A DNA stretch of 64,000 nt from Sphingomonas astaxanthinifaciens DSM 22298 (GTDB lineage Bacteria; Pseudomonadota; Alphaproteobacteria; Sphingomonadales; Sphingomonadaceae): the NCBI RefSeq assembly GCF_000711715.1, contig NZ_JONN01000001.1, forward strand, positions 1,612,001 through 1,676,000, in the 5' to 3' direction. Position numbers and translations under genes: made by a program. A model generated the notes under the pieces. It was not told where the DNA came from, did no database searches, and saw nothing but the letters and a program-made list of their open reading frames with translations. Positions 49,519 through 57,632 of the stretch are shown one piece after another. How positions within the stretch are numbered: the first letter of the stretch is position 1; each line of letters starts with the position of its first letter.

Positions 49519-50198
49519 TAGAAAAAGTGACCAGCCGGGCAGGATCCGAGACCAAACGGGTCTATGACGATGCCTGCGGAACCGCCCACGGGCTCGAGCT
49601 CGTCGGCGATCGCTGGACGTTGCTGATCATGCGCGAGCTCATCTACGGGCCGCGCCGCTTCTCCGACCTGCGCCGCGATCTTGCCGGGATCAGCGCCAAC
49701 GTGCTGAGCCAGCGGCTCGAGGAGCTCGAGCGGCGCGGGCTGCTGGCCAAGGTCCGCCTGCCCCCGCCCGCCGCGCGCGACGCCTACCAGGCGACCGACT
49801 GGGGCCTCGAGGTCAAGACGGTGATCATGGAGCTCGGCCGCTTCGCCGCGCGCTCGCCCGGTCACGACCCCACGCTGCCGCTCAGCCCGGCCTCGATCAT
49901 GATGAGCTTCGAGACGATGATCGACGAGAAGAAGGCGCGCGGGTTCGAGGCGAGGGTCGGGTTCGTCCTCAACGGCGAGCCCTTCACCGCCCGCGTCCGC
50001 AAGGGGCGGGTCCGGGTTGTCCGCGGCCTGTCGGACGAGCGCGCGGCGCTGGTCACCGCCCCGCCCGAGTCGGTCGCCGCCGTCGTCTATGGCGGGGCAC
50101 CGGCCGAAATGCTGGGTATCGCGGGAGACGAAGCGGTGGCACGGCGTTTCCTCACCCTGTTCACCTTGCCGCCCAAGGCTGACACGCGCGCCAGTTGA
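49512..50198 (+). CDS. HxlR/winged-helix transcriptional regulator with C-terminal ligand-binding-like domain
   Basis: A protein of about 228 residues. The N-terminal winged helix-turn-helix (about 15-105) is of the HxlR/MarR-like type: CGTAHGLELVGDRWTLLIMRELIYGPRRFSDLRRDLAGISANVLSQRLEEL, quoted here as GDRWTLLIMRELIYGPRRF then SANVLSQRLEELERRGL. The C-terminal hundred residues are an SCP2-like domain (FVLNGEPFTARVRKGRVRVV), absent from most HxlR proteins and suited to sensing a lipophilic ligand. It is divergent from the VOC/GST operon and is its likely regulator. The start, GTG 49512 or GTG 49527, lacks a good ribosome site. Confidence 0.82.
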   Translation: MQLEKVTSRAGSETKRVYDDACGTAHGLELVGDRWTLLIMRELIYGPRRFSDLRRDLAGISANVLSQRLEELERRGLLAKVRLPPPAARDAYQATDWGLEVKTVIMELGRFAARSPGHDPTLPLSPASIMMSFETMIDEKKARGFEARVGFVLNGEPFTARVRKGRVRVVRGLSDERAALVTAPPESVAAVVYGGAPAEMLGIAGDEAVARRFLTLFTLPPKADTRAS

Positions 50199-50229
50199 GG
50201 CCGCGGGCGGCGCCAGCTAGAGCGCGCGC

Positions 50230-51234
50230 ATGGCCGACCTATCCAACGACACCCCGCTGCCCACCGGCGAAACGCTGCTGAGCACGCCCGACAAGATGGT
50301 GAAGGTGCGCGATGCCTTCGGGATCGACAGCGACATGGAGGTCCCGGCCTTCTCCGAGGCCGACGAGCGCGTCCCCGACCTCGACCCCGCTTATGTCTTC
50401 GATCCCGACACCACGCTGGCGATCTGCGCCGGCTTCGCCCGCAACCGCCGGGTGATGGTCCAGGGCTATCACGGGACCGGCAAGTCGACCCACATCGAGC
50501 AGGTCGCGGCGCGGCTGAAGTGGCCGTGCATCCGGATCAACCTTGACGCGCACATCAGCCGCATCGACCTCATCGGCCGCGACGCCATCGTGCTTCGCAA
50601 CGGCCAGCAGGTGACCGAATTCCGCGAGGGCCTGCTGCCGTGGGCGCTGCAGCATCCGGTCGCCTTGGTGTTCGACGAATATGATGCCGGCCGTCCCGAC
50701 GTCATGTTCGTGATCCAGCGCGTGCTCGAGGTCGAGGGCAAGCTGACCCTCCTCGACCAGAACCGCGTGATCCGGCCCAACCCATTCTTCCGGATGTTCG
50801 CCACCACCAACACCATTGGCCTCGGCGACACCACCGGGCTCTATCACGGCACGCAGGCGCTCAATCAGGGCCAGCTCGACCGCTGGAACATCGTCACGAC
50901 GCTGAACTACCTGCCGGCCGCGACCGAGGCGCAGATCGTGCTCGCCAAGTCGGGCGAATATGACAAGCCCGACGGCCGCAAGACGGTCGAGCAGATGGTC
51001 AAGGTCGCCGATCTCTCGCGCCAGGCCTTCATCAACGGCGACATCTCGACCGTGATGAGCCCGCGTACGGTCATCAGCTGGGCGCAGAACGCGCTCATCT
51101 TCGGCGACGTCGGCTTCGCCTTCCGCGTGTCGTTCCTCAACAAGTGCGACGAAAGCGAACGCTCGCTGATCGCCGAAATGTACCAGCGGGTGTTCGGGAA
51201 GGATCTCCCCGAGAGCGTGGCCGGCAAGGCCTGA
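50230..51234 (+). CDS. cobS: Aerobic-type cobaltochelatase subunit CobS
   Basis: A 334-residue AAA+ subunit that, with CobT, powers CobN in late cobalt insertion into hydrogenobyrinic acid diamide. Walker A is GYHGTGKST (near residue 80), the Walker B region is [13 protein letters not shown], and sensor/arginine elements follow (FATTNTIG). The length is usual. The stop TGA shares one base with the cobT ATG. In related alphaproteobacteria this pair usually follows a J-domain gene directly. CobN is not in the window, so the complex's third part is elsewhere or missing. Confidence 0.94.
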   Translation: MADLSNDTPLPTGETLLSTPDKMVKVRDAFGIDSDMEVPAFSEADERVPDLDPAYVFDPDTTLAICAGFARNRRVMVQGYHGTGKSTHIEQVAARLKWPCIRINLDAHISRIDLIGRDAIVLRNGQQVTEFREGLLPWALQHPVALVFDEYDAGRPDVMFVIQRVLEVEGKLTLLDQNRVIRPNPFFRMFATTNTIGLGDTTGLYHGTQALNQGQLDRWNIVTTLNYLPAATEAQIVLAKSGEYDKPDGRKTVEQMVKVADLSRQAFINGDISTVMSPRTVISWAQNALIFGDVGFAFRVSFLNKCDESERSLIAEMYQRVFGKDLPESVAGKA

Positions 51235-53054
51235 TGGCCGAGACGACGCCGCTCGACCGCTTCCGCCAGGTGCTGGCCGGCACCGCGCGGGCGATCGCGC
51301 GCGACCCGGACGTCGAGGTCGCCTTCGCTTCGGAAAGCGGGGCGCAGGGCGGCAAGCTCGCGCGGGTGGTGTCGCCGGGCGCGGGGCTGGCGCCCAGGCT
51401 GGTGGCCGAAGCGCGCGGCGCGGCGGATGCGGTGGCGCTCCGGCTGCGTCATCACGATTCGAAGCTGCATCTCGGTCTCGCCCCGGCCGATGCCGAGGCG
51501 CGCGCCGTGTTCGACGCGCTCGAAGGCGCACGGGTCGAGGCGCTCGGTGCCCGGACCATGGCGGGCGTGCGCGACAATCTCGCCGAACTGGCCGAGGCGC
51601 GGGTGCGCAGCGATGCGATCACCCGGGCGCGCACCGCCGAGGAAGTGCCGCTGGCGACCGCGCTCGGGCTGCTGGCCCGCGAGCGGCTGACCGGCGCCCC
51701 GCCCCCCGACGCCGCGGCGCGCGGGCTCGACCTCGTCCGCGAGTGGATCGAAGAGAAGGGCGGCAGCGACCTCGACAGCCTCGCGCTCGCGCTCGACGAC
51801 CAGCAGGCCTTCGCCGCGCTTGCCCGAAAGCTGCTCGAGGACCTCGACCTCGCCGCCGCCGAGGACCGTCCCGACGACGAGCCCGACGAGGGCGGCGACG
51901 ACGAGGACGGCGAGGAGCTGGGCGAGGACGAGAGCGAGGACCAGGACCAGGACGCCGGCTCGAGCGGCGGCGACATGGAACAGCGCGCCCAGGAAGAAGA
52001 GCAGGACGAAGACGAGCAGGACTTCGACAGCGAGGAGCAGGAGGACGAGCCCGCCGAGGCCGGCGAGCAGGGCGAGACGAGCGCCGCCGCCCGGCCCAAT
52101 CGCCGGCCCAACGAGCCCGAGCTCAGCGGCGACTATCGCGCCTTCACCACGCGATTCGACGAAGTGGTCGAGGCCTCCGACCTGACCGACGAGGAGGAGC
52201 TCAATCGCCTCCGCGCCTATCTCGACACCCAGATGGGCGCCTTGGGCGGGGTCGTGACCCGGCTCGCCAACCGGCTGCAGCGGCGATTGATGGCGCAGCA
52301 GGCGCGTTCATGGGACTTCGACCAGGAGGAAGGCCTGCTCGATGCCGCCCGGCTGGCCCGCGTGATCGTCTCGCCGGGCCATTCGCTCAGCTACAAGGTC
52401 GAGCGCGAGACCGAGTTCAAGGACACGGTCGTCAGCCTGCTGATCGATAATTCGGGCTCGATGCGCGGGCGACCGATCAGCATCGCCGCCATCTGCGCCG
52501 ACATCCTTGCCCGCACGCTCGAGCGCTGCGGAGTCGCGACCGAGATTCTCGGTTTCACCACCCGTGCGTGGAAGGGCGGGCAGAGCCGTGAGGCGTGGCT
52601 GAGCGAGGGTCGTCCTCCCTCGCCCGGCCGCCTCAACGACCTGCGCCACATTATCTACAAGCGCGCGGACGAGCCTTATCGCCACGCGCGGCGCAACCTC
52701 GGGCTGATGATGCGCGAGGGGCTCTTGAAGGAGAATATCGACGGAGAGGCGCTGCTGTGGGCGCATAACCGGCTGGTCGCGCGGCCCGAGGAAAGGCGGA
52801 TCCTGATGGTGATCAGCGACGGCGCGCCGGTCGACGATTCGACCGCCAGCGCCAATGGCGGCGCCTATCTCGAGAAGCATCTGCGGCAGGTGATCGGCTG
52901 GATCGAGAGCAAGTCGCCAGTCGAGCTCGCCGCCATCGGCATCGGCCACGACGTGACCCGCTATTACGAGCGGGCCGTGACGATCATGGATGCGGAGCAA
53001 CTGGGCGGCGCGCTGGTGGAGCAGCTCGCGGGGCTGTTCGACGTCAACGCCTGA
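51234..53054 (+). CDS. cobT: Cobaltochelatase subunit CobT
   Basis: A 606-residue CobT. The N-terminal helical domain is followed by a long acidic segment (about residues 205-295, almost all Asp/Glu with Gln) typical of CobT. The C-terminal von Willebrand A domain has the MIDAS DxSxS ([10 protein letters not shown] near residue 405) that binds Mg and contacts CobN. The start ATG overlaps the cobS stop. A strong hairpin terminator follows. Confidence 0.95.
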   Translation: MAETTPLDRFRQVLAGTARAIARDPDVEVAFASESGAQGGKLARVVSPGAGLAPRLVAEARGAADAVALRLRHHDSKLHLGLAPADAEARAVFDALEGARVEALGARTMAGVRDNLAELAEARVRSDAITRARTAEEVPLATALGLLARERLTGAPPPDAAARGLDLVREWIEEKGGSDLDSLALALDDQQAFAALARKLLEDLDLAAAEDRPDDEPDEGGDDEDGEELGEDESEDQDQDAGSSGGDMEQRAQEEEQDEDEQDFDSEEQEDEPAEAGEQGETSAAARPNRRPNEPELSGDYRAFTTRFDEVVEASDLTDEEELNRLRAYLDTQMGALGGVVTRLANRLQRRLMAQQARSWDFDQEEGLLDAARLARVIVSPGHSLSYKVERETEFKDTVVSLLIDNSGSMRGRPISIAAICADILARTLERCGVATEILGFTTRAWKGGQSREAWLSEGRPPSPGRLNDLRHIIYKRADEPYRHARRNLGLMMREGLLKENIDGEALLWAHNRLVARPEERRILMVISDGAPVDDSTASANGGAYLEKHLRQVIGWIESKSPVELAAIGIGHDVTRYYERAVTIMDAEQLGGALVEQLAGLFDVNA

Positions 53055-53066
53055 TGCGCGAGGGAT

Positions 53067-53102
53067 GGGCCCGGCGACACAACGCGACTGGTCGCCGGGC
53101 CC
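53067..53102 (+). terminator. Terminator hairpin after cobT
   Basis: GGGCCCGGCGAC (53067-53078) pairs exactly with GTCGCCGGGCCC (53091-53102), a 12-bp stem with a 12-nt loop, 13 nt after the cobT stop. The following CCCCTC has no T run, but the stem is very stable. Confidence 0.75.
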
Positions 53103-53175
53103 CCCTCAGTACGCGACTGGAGGGAACTGGGCGGACGGGCCGACAGGGGGAAAAAGCCCGTCCGTTGAAAGGCTT

Positions 53176-54165
53176 ATGCGCGATTCGCGCTTGAACGAGG
53201 CTGAACGGGTCAAGCAGCCCCTGTTCATGTTCAAGCTATTGATCCTGTTTGTTTTTCTGCTCGGTTTCCTTGCGCTCCTGAGCGGCGACCGGTTCGAGCG
53301 CCGACCCGACCGGGAACCGGCGCCCCGACACCCTGCCAGCCTGCGTTTCGAGCCGCTCGCACTCGGCTCATGGCAGGAAGCCGGCTGGCGGCTCGACGGT
53401 GCTTGGGTCGTCCGCGCCGATGATTCGCTGATTGCCGGCCTGTCGGCTTTGGTCCTGCCCGGCCGCGACGACCTTCTCGCGCTGACCGATTCGGGGCGGC
53501 TCGTCACGCTGCCGCGGCCGGGCTCGGGCGGCCACGCAATGGTCGAGGACCTGCCGGACGGCCCGGGCGATCCGCACTACCGGCGCTATCGCGATTCGGA
53601 GGCGCTGCTCCTCCACGGTGGCGAGCGCTGGGTGACCTTCGAGAACCGGCACAGCCTGTGGCGCTACGGTGCCGGAGGTGCGCGGTGGACCGACCTTCCC
53701 GACCTTGGATGGAGCATCAACGCCGGGGTCGAGGCGATGGTGATGACGCCGGAAGGGCTGCTCATGCTGCCCGAAGAAAGCGGCATCGCGCTGCTGCTCG
53801 GCCCCGACGGCCGCTTCCGGACCGTCGCCGTCGAAGGCCGTTCGGGCGGCCTCGCCGATGCGACCCGGTTGCCCGACGGGCGCGTGCTGGTGGCCGAGCG
53901 CGTGCTTGGATGGCGCGGAATCCGCAACCGGCTGGCCTGGCTCGAGCCCGATGGCGCCGGCTATCGCCTGCGGGCCTTCGCCACCCTGCCGCTGGGGCCG
54001 TTCGACAATGTCGAGGGACTGGCCGCCGAGCCGCTGGCGGACGGGCGCACGCGCCTCTGGGCGATCACCGACAATGACGGCTGGCGACGGACGCTGCTGC
54101 TAGCCCTGACGCTGGACACAGCAAAGCGGCCCGGCGAGCGCCGAGCCGCTTCATCAAATCGCTAG
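53176..54165 (+). CDS. Membrane-anchored esterase-like/phytase-like protein
   Basis: A 329-residue protein with one N-terminal transmembrane helix (about 20-37) and a domain resembling the 'esterase-like activity of phytase' family (a beta-propeller type): GLSALVLPGRDDLLALTDSGRLVTL, FENRHSLWRY, ALMVMTPEGLLMLPEE-like strand, and DNVEGLAAEPLADGRTRLWAITDNDGW near the end, given here only as examples of its repeated strands. No catalytic residues can be assigned. Start ATG 53176 or 53227. It sits between cobT and rpmB, as in many alphaproteobacteria. Confidence 0.75.
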   Translation: MRDSRLNEAERVKQPLFMFKLLILFVFLLGFLALLSGDRFERRPDREPAPRHPASLRFEPLALGSWQEAGWRLDGAWVVRADDSLIAGLSALVLPGRDDLLALTDSGRLVTLPRPGSGGHAMVEDLPDGPGDPHYRRYRDSEALLLHGGERWVTFENRHSLWRYGAGGARWTDLPDLGWSINAGVEAMVMTPEGLLMLPEESGIALLLGPDGRFRTVAVEGRSGGLADATRLPDGRVLVAERVLGWRGIRNRLAWLEPDGAGYRLRAFATLPLGPFDNVEGLAAEPLADGRTRLWAITDNDGWRRTLLLALTLDTAKRPGERRAASSNR

Positions 54166-54167
54166 AA

Positions 54168-54185
54168 GCCCCGGCGGACCGGGGC
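54168..54185. terminator. Bidirectional hairpin between the esterase-like gene and rpmB
   Basis: GCCCCGG (54168-54174) pairs exactly with CCGGGGC (54179-54185) around CGGA. It lies between two converging genes, 3 nt after the left stop and 8 nt before the right one. A second stem AAGCGGC/GCCGCTT lies just inside the esterase-like coding end (54124-54151). Confidence 0.6.
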
Positions 54186-54192
54186 GCCCGAT

Positions 54193-54483
54193 TCAGGCCG
54201 CGGCCTTCGCCTTCTTGGCGAGCTCGCGCTTCAGCTTGCGGGCTTCGGTGCCGAGCTTGTCCTCGCTGGTCTTCGCCAGCCAGTTGTCGAGACCGCCGAC
54301 ATGCTCGACCGAGCGCAGGCCGTGGGTCGAGACGCGCAGCTTGACGCTCTTGCCCAGCGAATCGCTGATCAGGGTCACGTTCTGCAGGTTCGGCAGAAAC
54401 GTACGCTTGGTCTTGTTGTTCGCGTGGGAAACATTGTTACCCACCTGCCGGCCCTTGCCGGTCAGCTCGCAGACGCGCGCCAT
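54193..54483 (-). CDS. rpmB: 50S ribosomal protein L28
   Basis: A 96-residue L28 of the usual alphaproteobacterial length. The N-terminal [27 protein letters not shown] segment is diagnostic; here I quote CELTGKG and [30 protein letters not shown] follows, then a basic Lys/Ala-rich tail. The start ATG at 54483. Confidence 0.97.
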   Translation of the reverse strand: MARVCELTGKGRQVGNNVSHANNKTKRTFLPNLQNVTLISDSLGKSVKLRVSTHGLRSVEHVGGLDNWLAKTSEDKLGTEARKLKRELAKKAKAAA

Positions 54484-54632
54484 TGGTTCTATCCCGTGAT
54501 TGATCGAGGGTGCACCCGCATTGAGCGCTCCCGGAAAGCGCCGCCCCCTAACCGCTTCGCCTTCAGCCGTCAACCGCAACCCTCCCCCGCGTGGCGCGTT
54601 ACCGAGGCGAAACGAACAGGAGTATCACGTCG

Positions 54633-54956
54633 ATGCGGGGCCTCATTCTGATCCTCATCCTGCTGGTTGTCGCGGCCATTGCCGCGGTCTCGACCGGTCT
54701 CATCAACGTCAACCAGACCCGCTCGGCGCAGCTGCCGGCAGTCGACGCCACGCACAATGGCGTGGTCGCCAAGGGCGGCCAGACGCCGGCCTTCGACGTC
54801 AGCACCGGCAAGGTCGAGATCGGCACCGGCGAGCGGACGGTGAAGGTTCCCGAGATCCGCATCGCGCCGAGCGGCAACGCCGCCGCCCCGGCGACTGCGC
54901 CGGCGCCGGCCCCGGCCCAGCCGCAGGGCCAGACCACCGACTCGACGCAGCGCTAG
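54633..54956 (+). CDS. Small single-span membrane protein, function unknown
   Basis: A 107-residue protein. Residues 2-23 form one transmembrane helix (MRGLILILILLVVAAIAAV), the central part is polar with VVAKGGQTPAFDVSTGKVEIGTG, and the C-terminus is Ala/Pro/Gln-rich, suggesting a periplasmic tail. It begins after AGGAG at 54618-54622. It sits 20 bp upstream of tadA on the same strand. No homologue is recognised. Confidence 0.65.
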   Translation: MRGLILILILLVVAAIAAVSTGLINVNQTRSAQLPAVDATHNGVVAKGGQTPAFDVSTGKVEIGTGERTVKVPEIRIAPSGNAAAPATAPAPAPAQPQGQTTDSTQR

Positions 54957-54976
54957 GCGACAGGGTAGCGGGGAGC

Positions 54977-55429
54977 ATGGGCTTCCCGCTTCCCCCGCCG
55001 ATGCGCCGCGCGCTCGACCTTGCCGCCGAGGCGGCCGAGGCGGGTGAAGTGCCGGTGGGCGCGGTGATCACGCGGGCCGGCGCAATCGTCGCCGAGGGCC
55101 GCAACGCGATGCGCGCGGGCCACGACCCCACCGCCCATGCCGAGATGGTCGCGCTGCGCGCGGCGGCGGCGGCACTCGGCACCAGCCGGCTCGACGATTG
55201 CACCTTGTGGGTCAGCCTCGAGCCCTGCGCCATGTGCGCGGGGGCGATCGCGCTCGCCCGGATCGAAGCGCTGCGCTTCGCAGCCGAAGATGTGAAGGGG
55301 GGCGCGGTGGTGAACGGGCCGCGCCTGTTCGGCCAGCCCACCTGTCACCACCGGCCCGATGTGCTCGGCGGAATCGGGGAGGAAGAAGCGGCCGAGCAGC
55401 TCCGCCGCTTCTTCCTCGATCGGCGTTAG
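54977..55429 (+). CDS. tadA: tRNA adenosine deaminase (wobble A34 to inosine)
   Basis: A 150-residue TadA, the essential deaminase that makes inosine at the wobble position of tRNA-Arg(ACG). The zinc site is complete: HAEMVAL gives the His and catalytic Glu, and PCAMCAGA the two cysteines. VPVGAVI and FGQPTCHHRPDV complete the fold and the tRNA face. GGGGAG precedes the ATG at 54977. It overlaps the convergent OmpA-type gene by 4 bp. Confidence 0.93.
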   Translation: MGFPLPPPMRRALDLAAEAAEAGEVPVGAVITRAGAIVAEGRNAMRAGHDPTAHAEMVALRAAAAALGTSRLDDCTLWVSLEPCAMCAGAIALARIEALRFAAEDVKGGAVVNGPRLFGQPTCHHRPDVLGGIGEEEAAEQLRRFFLDRR

Positions 55430-56097
55430 TTCGCGCGGAACGGAACGACCTTGATCTCGACCCGGCGGTTGGCCGCACGGTCGGCTTCGGTCCGCTCGGG
55501 GTTCACCAGCAGCTGGGTCTCGCCGAAGCCGCGGGTGGCCATGCGGGCCCGCGCGACGCCGCGCGCCGAGAGATAGCCGGCGACCGATTCGGCCCGGCGC
55601 TCCGACAGCGTCTGGTTATAGGCGTCCGACCCGCTCGAATCGGTGTGCCCGTAGATGTCGATGTAGGTCTGGTTGTACTGCGACAGCGTGTTCGCGACCT
55701 CGTTCAGGGTCGACTGGAACTGCGGCTGGATGTCGTAGCGGTTGTACGCAAAGGTGATCCCGCTCGGCATGCGCAGGATGAGATCGTCACCCTGGCGGAT
55801 GACGTCGACGCCAGTACCGGCCGTCTCGCGGCGAAGCTCGGCTTCCTGCTGGTCCATGTAGCGGCCGACCGCGGCGCCCGCGAGGCCGCCGATGCCGGCG
55901 CCGATGATCTGCTCGGTGCGGCTGTTGCGGCCACCGATGATGTCGCCGAGGATATAGCCCGCGCCGGTGCCGAGGATGGCGCCGAGCCCGGTGTTGCTGA
56001 GACGGCGGTTGCCGGTCTCGGGGTTGGTGGTGCAGGCCGCGGTGGCCAGCAGCGACGCGGCCATCGCGCCGACGGTCAGCTTCTTGGCAAAGTTCAT
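55426..56097 (-). CDS. OmpA-family lipoprotein with glycine-zipper region
   Basis: A 223-residue protein with a lipoprotein signal (ATAAC, Cys22). Residues about 37-80 are glycine-rich (GLGAILGTGAGYILGDIIGG and IGGLAGAAVGRYM), a glycine-zipper motif found in outer-membrane proteins. The C-terminal OmpA domain (about 110-220) binds peptidoglycan: GHTDSSGSDAYNQTLSERRAESV and NRRVEIKV, with the conserved aspartate and arginine. It probably links outer membrane to cell wall, like the YiaD family. Confidence 0.92.
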   Translation of the reverse strand: MNFAKKLTVGAMAASLLATAACTTNPETGNRRLSNTGLGAILGTGAGYILGDIIGGRNSRTEQIIGAGIGGLAGAAVGRYMDQQEAELRRETAGTGVDVIRQGDDLILRMPSGITFAYNRYDIQPQFQSTLNEVANTLSQYNQTYIDIYGHTDSSGSDAYNQTLSERRAESVAGYLSARGVARARMATRGFGETQLLVNPERTEADRAANRRVEIKVVPFRAN

Positions 56098-56221
56098 CTT
56101 GTCACTCCATTCGTTGAAATCTTGCAGGCAGGAAACCGGCGGGCCTCATCGATGGTTCCGCGTGCATAACGATCGGCGACTTGCCGCTCCACTCCAATGA
56201 AGGCTAGAAGCTGACCCCTCG

Positions 56222-57547
56222 ATGAGCGGCACCCTGCTCCCCTTTCCCTGGCTCGACCTGGTCCTCATTCTGGCGCTGATCGCGCTGAACGGGGTGCTGT
56301 CGATGAGCGAACTCGCGATCGTCTCGGCGCGCGAGGCGCGGCTGAAGGCGATGGCCAAGTCGGGCAGCAGCAGCGCCAAGGTCGCGCTGACCCTCGCCGC
56401 CGACCCCGGCCGCTTCCTCTCGACCGTGCAGACCGGGATCACGCTGATCGGGATCCTCGCCGGCGCCTTCTCGGGCTCGCGGCTGGGAACCCCGGTGTCG
56501 CAGCGGATCGAACTTCTCGGAGTCGACGCCGAGACCGCCACCACCGTCGGCTTCGGCCTCGTCATCGTGCTGACGACCTTCGCCAGCCTCGTCATCGGCG
56601 AGCTCGTCCCCAAGCAGTTCGCGCTGCGCAGCCCCGAACCCATTGCCGTGGTGATGGCCCGGCCGATGCTGTGGCTGAGCAAGGCGACCGCGCCCTTCGT
56701 CTGGCTGCTCGACAAGACTTCGGGGCTCATCTTCCGCCTGCTGGGCATGAGCCGCGAGAGCCAGAACCAGGTCACCGCCGAGGAACTGCACCTGGTGGTC
56801 GCGGAGGCCCAGACCGCGGGCGTCCTCGAGGAATCCGAGCGCGCGATCATCTCGGGCATCGTGCGACTGGCCGACCGGCCGGTGCGCGAGGTGATGACCC
56901 CGCGGACCGAGGTCGACTGGATCGACGTCTCCTCGACCACCGAGGAGATCAAGGCGGCGCTGGCCGAGACCCCGCACAGCCGGATCCCGGTCGCCGAGGG
57001 TTCGGTGGAGAAGATCGTCGGCGTGGTGAAGACCCGCGACATGCTCGACGCCCTGCTCGACGGGCGCGGGCTCGACCTGCGCGCGCTGGCCCGCAAGGCG
57101 CCGGTCATCCCCGACGTGATGGACGCGATGGACGCGCTGACCGTGCTCCGCTCGGCCGAGGTGCCGCTGGCGCTGGTCCATGACGAATATGGCCATCTCG
57201 ACGGGATCGTGACCCCGGGCTCGATCCTCGCGGCACTGGCGGGGACCTTCGCCAATGACGCCGAGGACGACGATCCACCGCTGGTCGAGCGCGAGGACGG
57301 CAGCTGGCTCGTGTCAGGCTCGGCCAATGCCGACCTCCTCGAGGACAAGCTCGGGATCAACCTTGGCGCCGACCGCGACTATTCGACCGTCGCCGGCTTC
57401 GCGCTGTCGGTGCTCAAGCACCTGCCCGAGACCGGCGAATGCTTCGACTTCGACAACTGGCGGTTCGAGGTGGTCGACCTCGACGGCCGCAAGATCGACA
57501 AGCTGCTCGCCCGCCGCCGTTCGAAGCGCGAGAAAGTCGAAGCCTAG
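56222..57547 (+). CDS. CNNM/CorC-type membrane protein (hemolysin family, HlyC/CorC)
   Basis: A 441-residue protein. The N-terminal DUF21/CNNM domain (about 1-200) has four hydrophobic segments and the FLSTVQTGITLIGILAGAFSG and ELVPKQFALRSPEPIA motifs. Two CBS domains follow (from REVMTPRTEVDWID to HDEYGHLDGIVT), then a C-terminal CorC_HlyC domain (DNWRFEVVDLDGRKIDKLL). Relatives transport or sense Mg/Co ions; despite the old name they are not hemolysins. It is divergent from the OmpA-type gene; the ribosome site is weak. Confidence 0.93.
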   Translation: MSGTLLPFPWLDLVLILALIALNGVLSMSELAIVSAREARLKAMAKSGSSSAKVALTLAADPGRFLSTVQTGITLIGILAGAFSGSRLGTPVSQRIELLGVDAETATTVGFGLVIVLTTFASLVIGELVPKQFALRSPEPIAVVMARPMLWLSKATAPFVWLLDKTSGLIFRLLGMSRESQNQVTAEELHLVVAEAQTAGVLEESERAIISGIVRLADRPVREVMTPRTEVDWIDVSSTTEEIKAALAETPHSRIPVAEGSVEKIVGVVKTRDMLDALLDGRGLDLRALARKAPVIPDVMDAMDALTVLRSAEVPLALVHDEYGHLDGIVTPGSILAALAGTFANDAEDDDPPLVEREDGSWLVSGSANADLLEDKLGINLGADRDYSTVAGFALSVLKHLPETGECFDFDNWRFEVVDLDGRKIDKLLARRRSKREKVEA

Positions 57548-57632
57548 GCGCATCACTGTTGCGCCGCTGCACTTTCCTCCTGTTTCCGGGAAGTTATCGT
57601 CCGCTTCACTGATTCGTGGAGGGGACGAGATA

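Noticed and set aside
51860..52090. Repeat array inside cobT
   Set aside because: GAC/GAG-rich sequence only reflects the acidic linker of CobT; no regular repeat unit or spacer as in CRISPR.
56146..57360. A Ser/Arg-rich 404-codon frame opposite the CorC-type gene
   Set aside because: Antisense to a gene with CNNM, CBS and CorC motifs; no domain recognisable.
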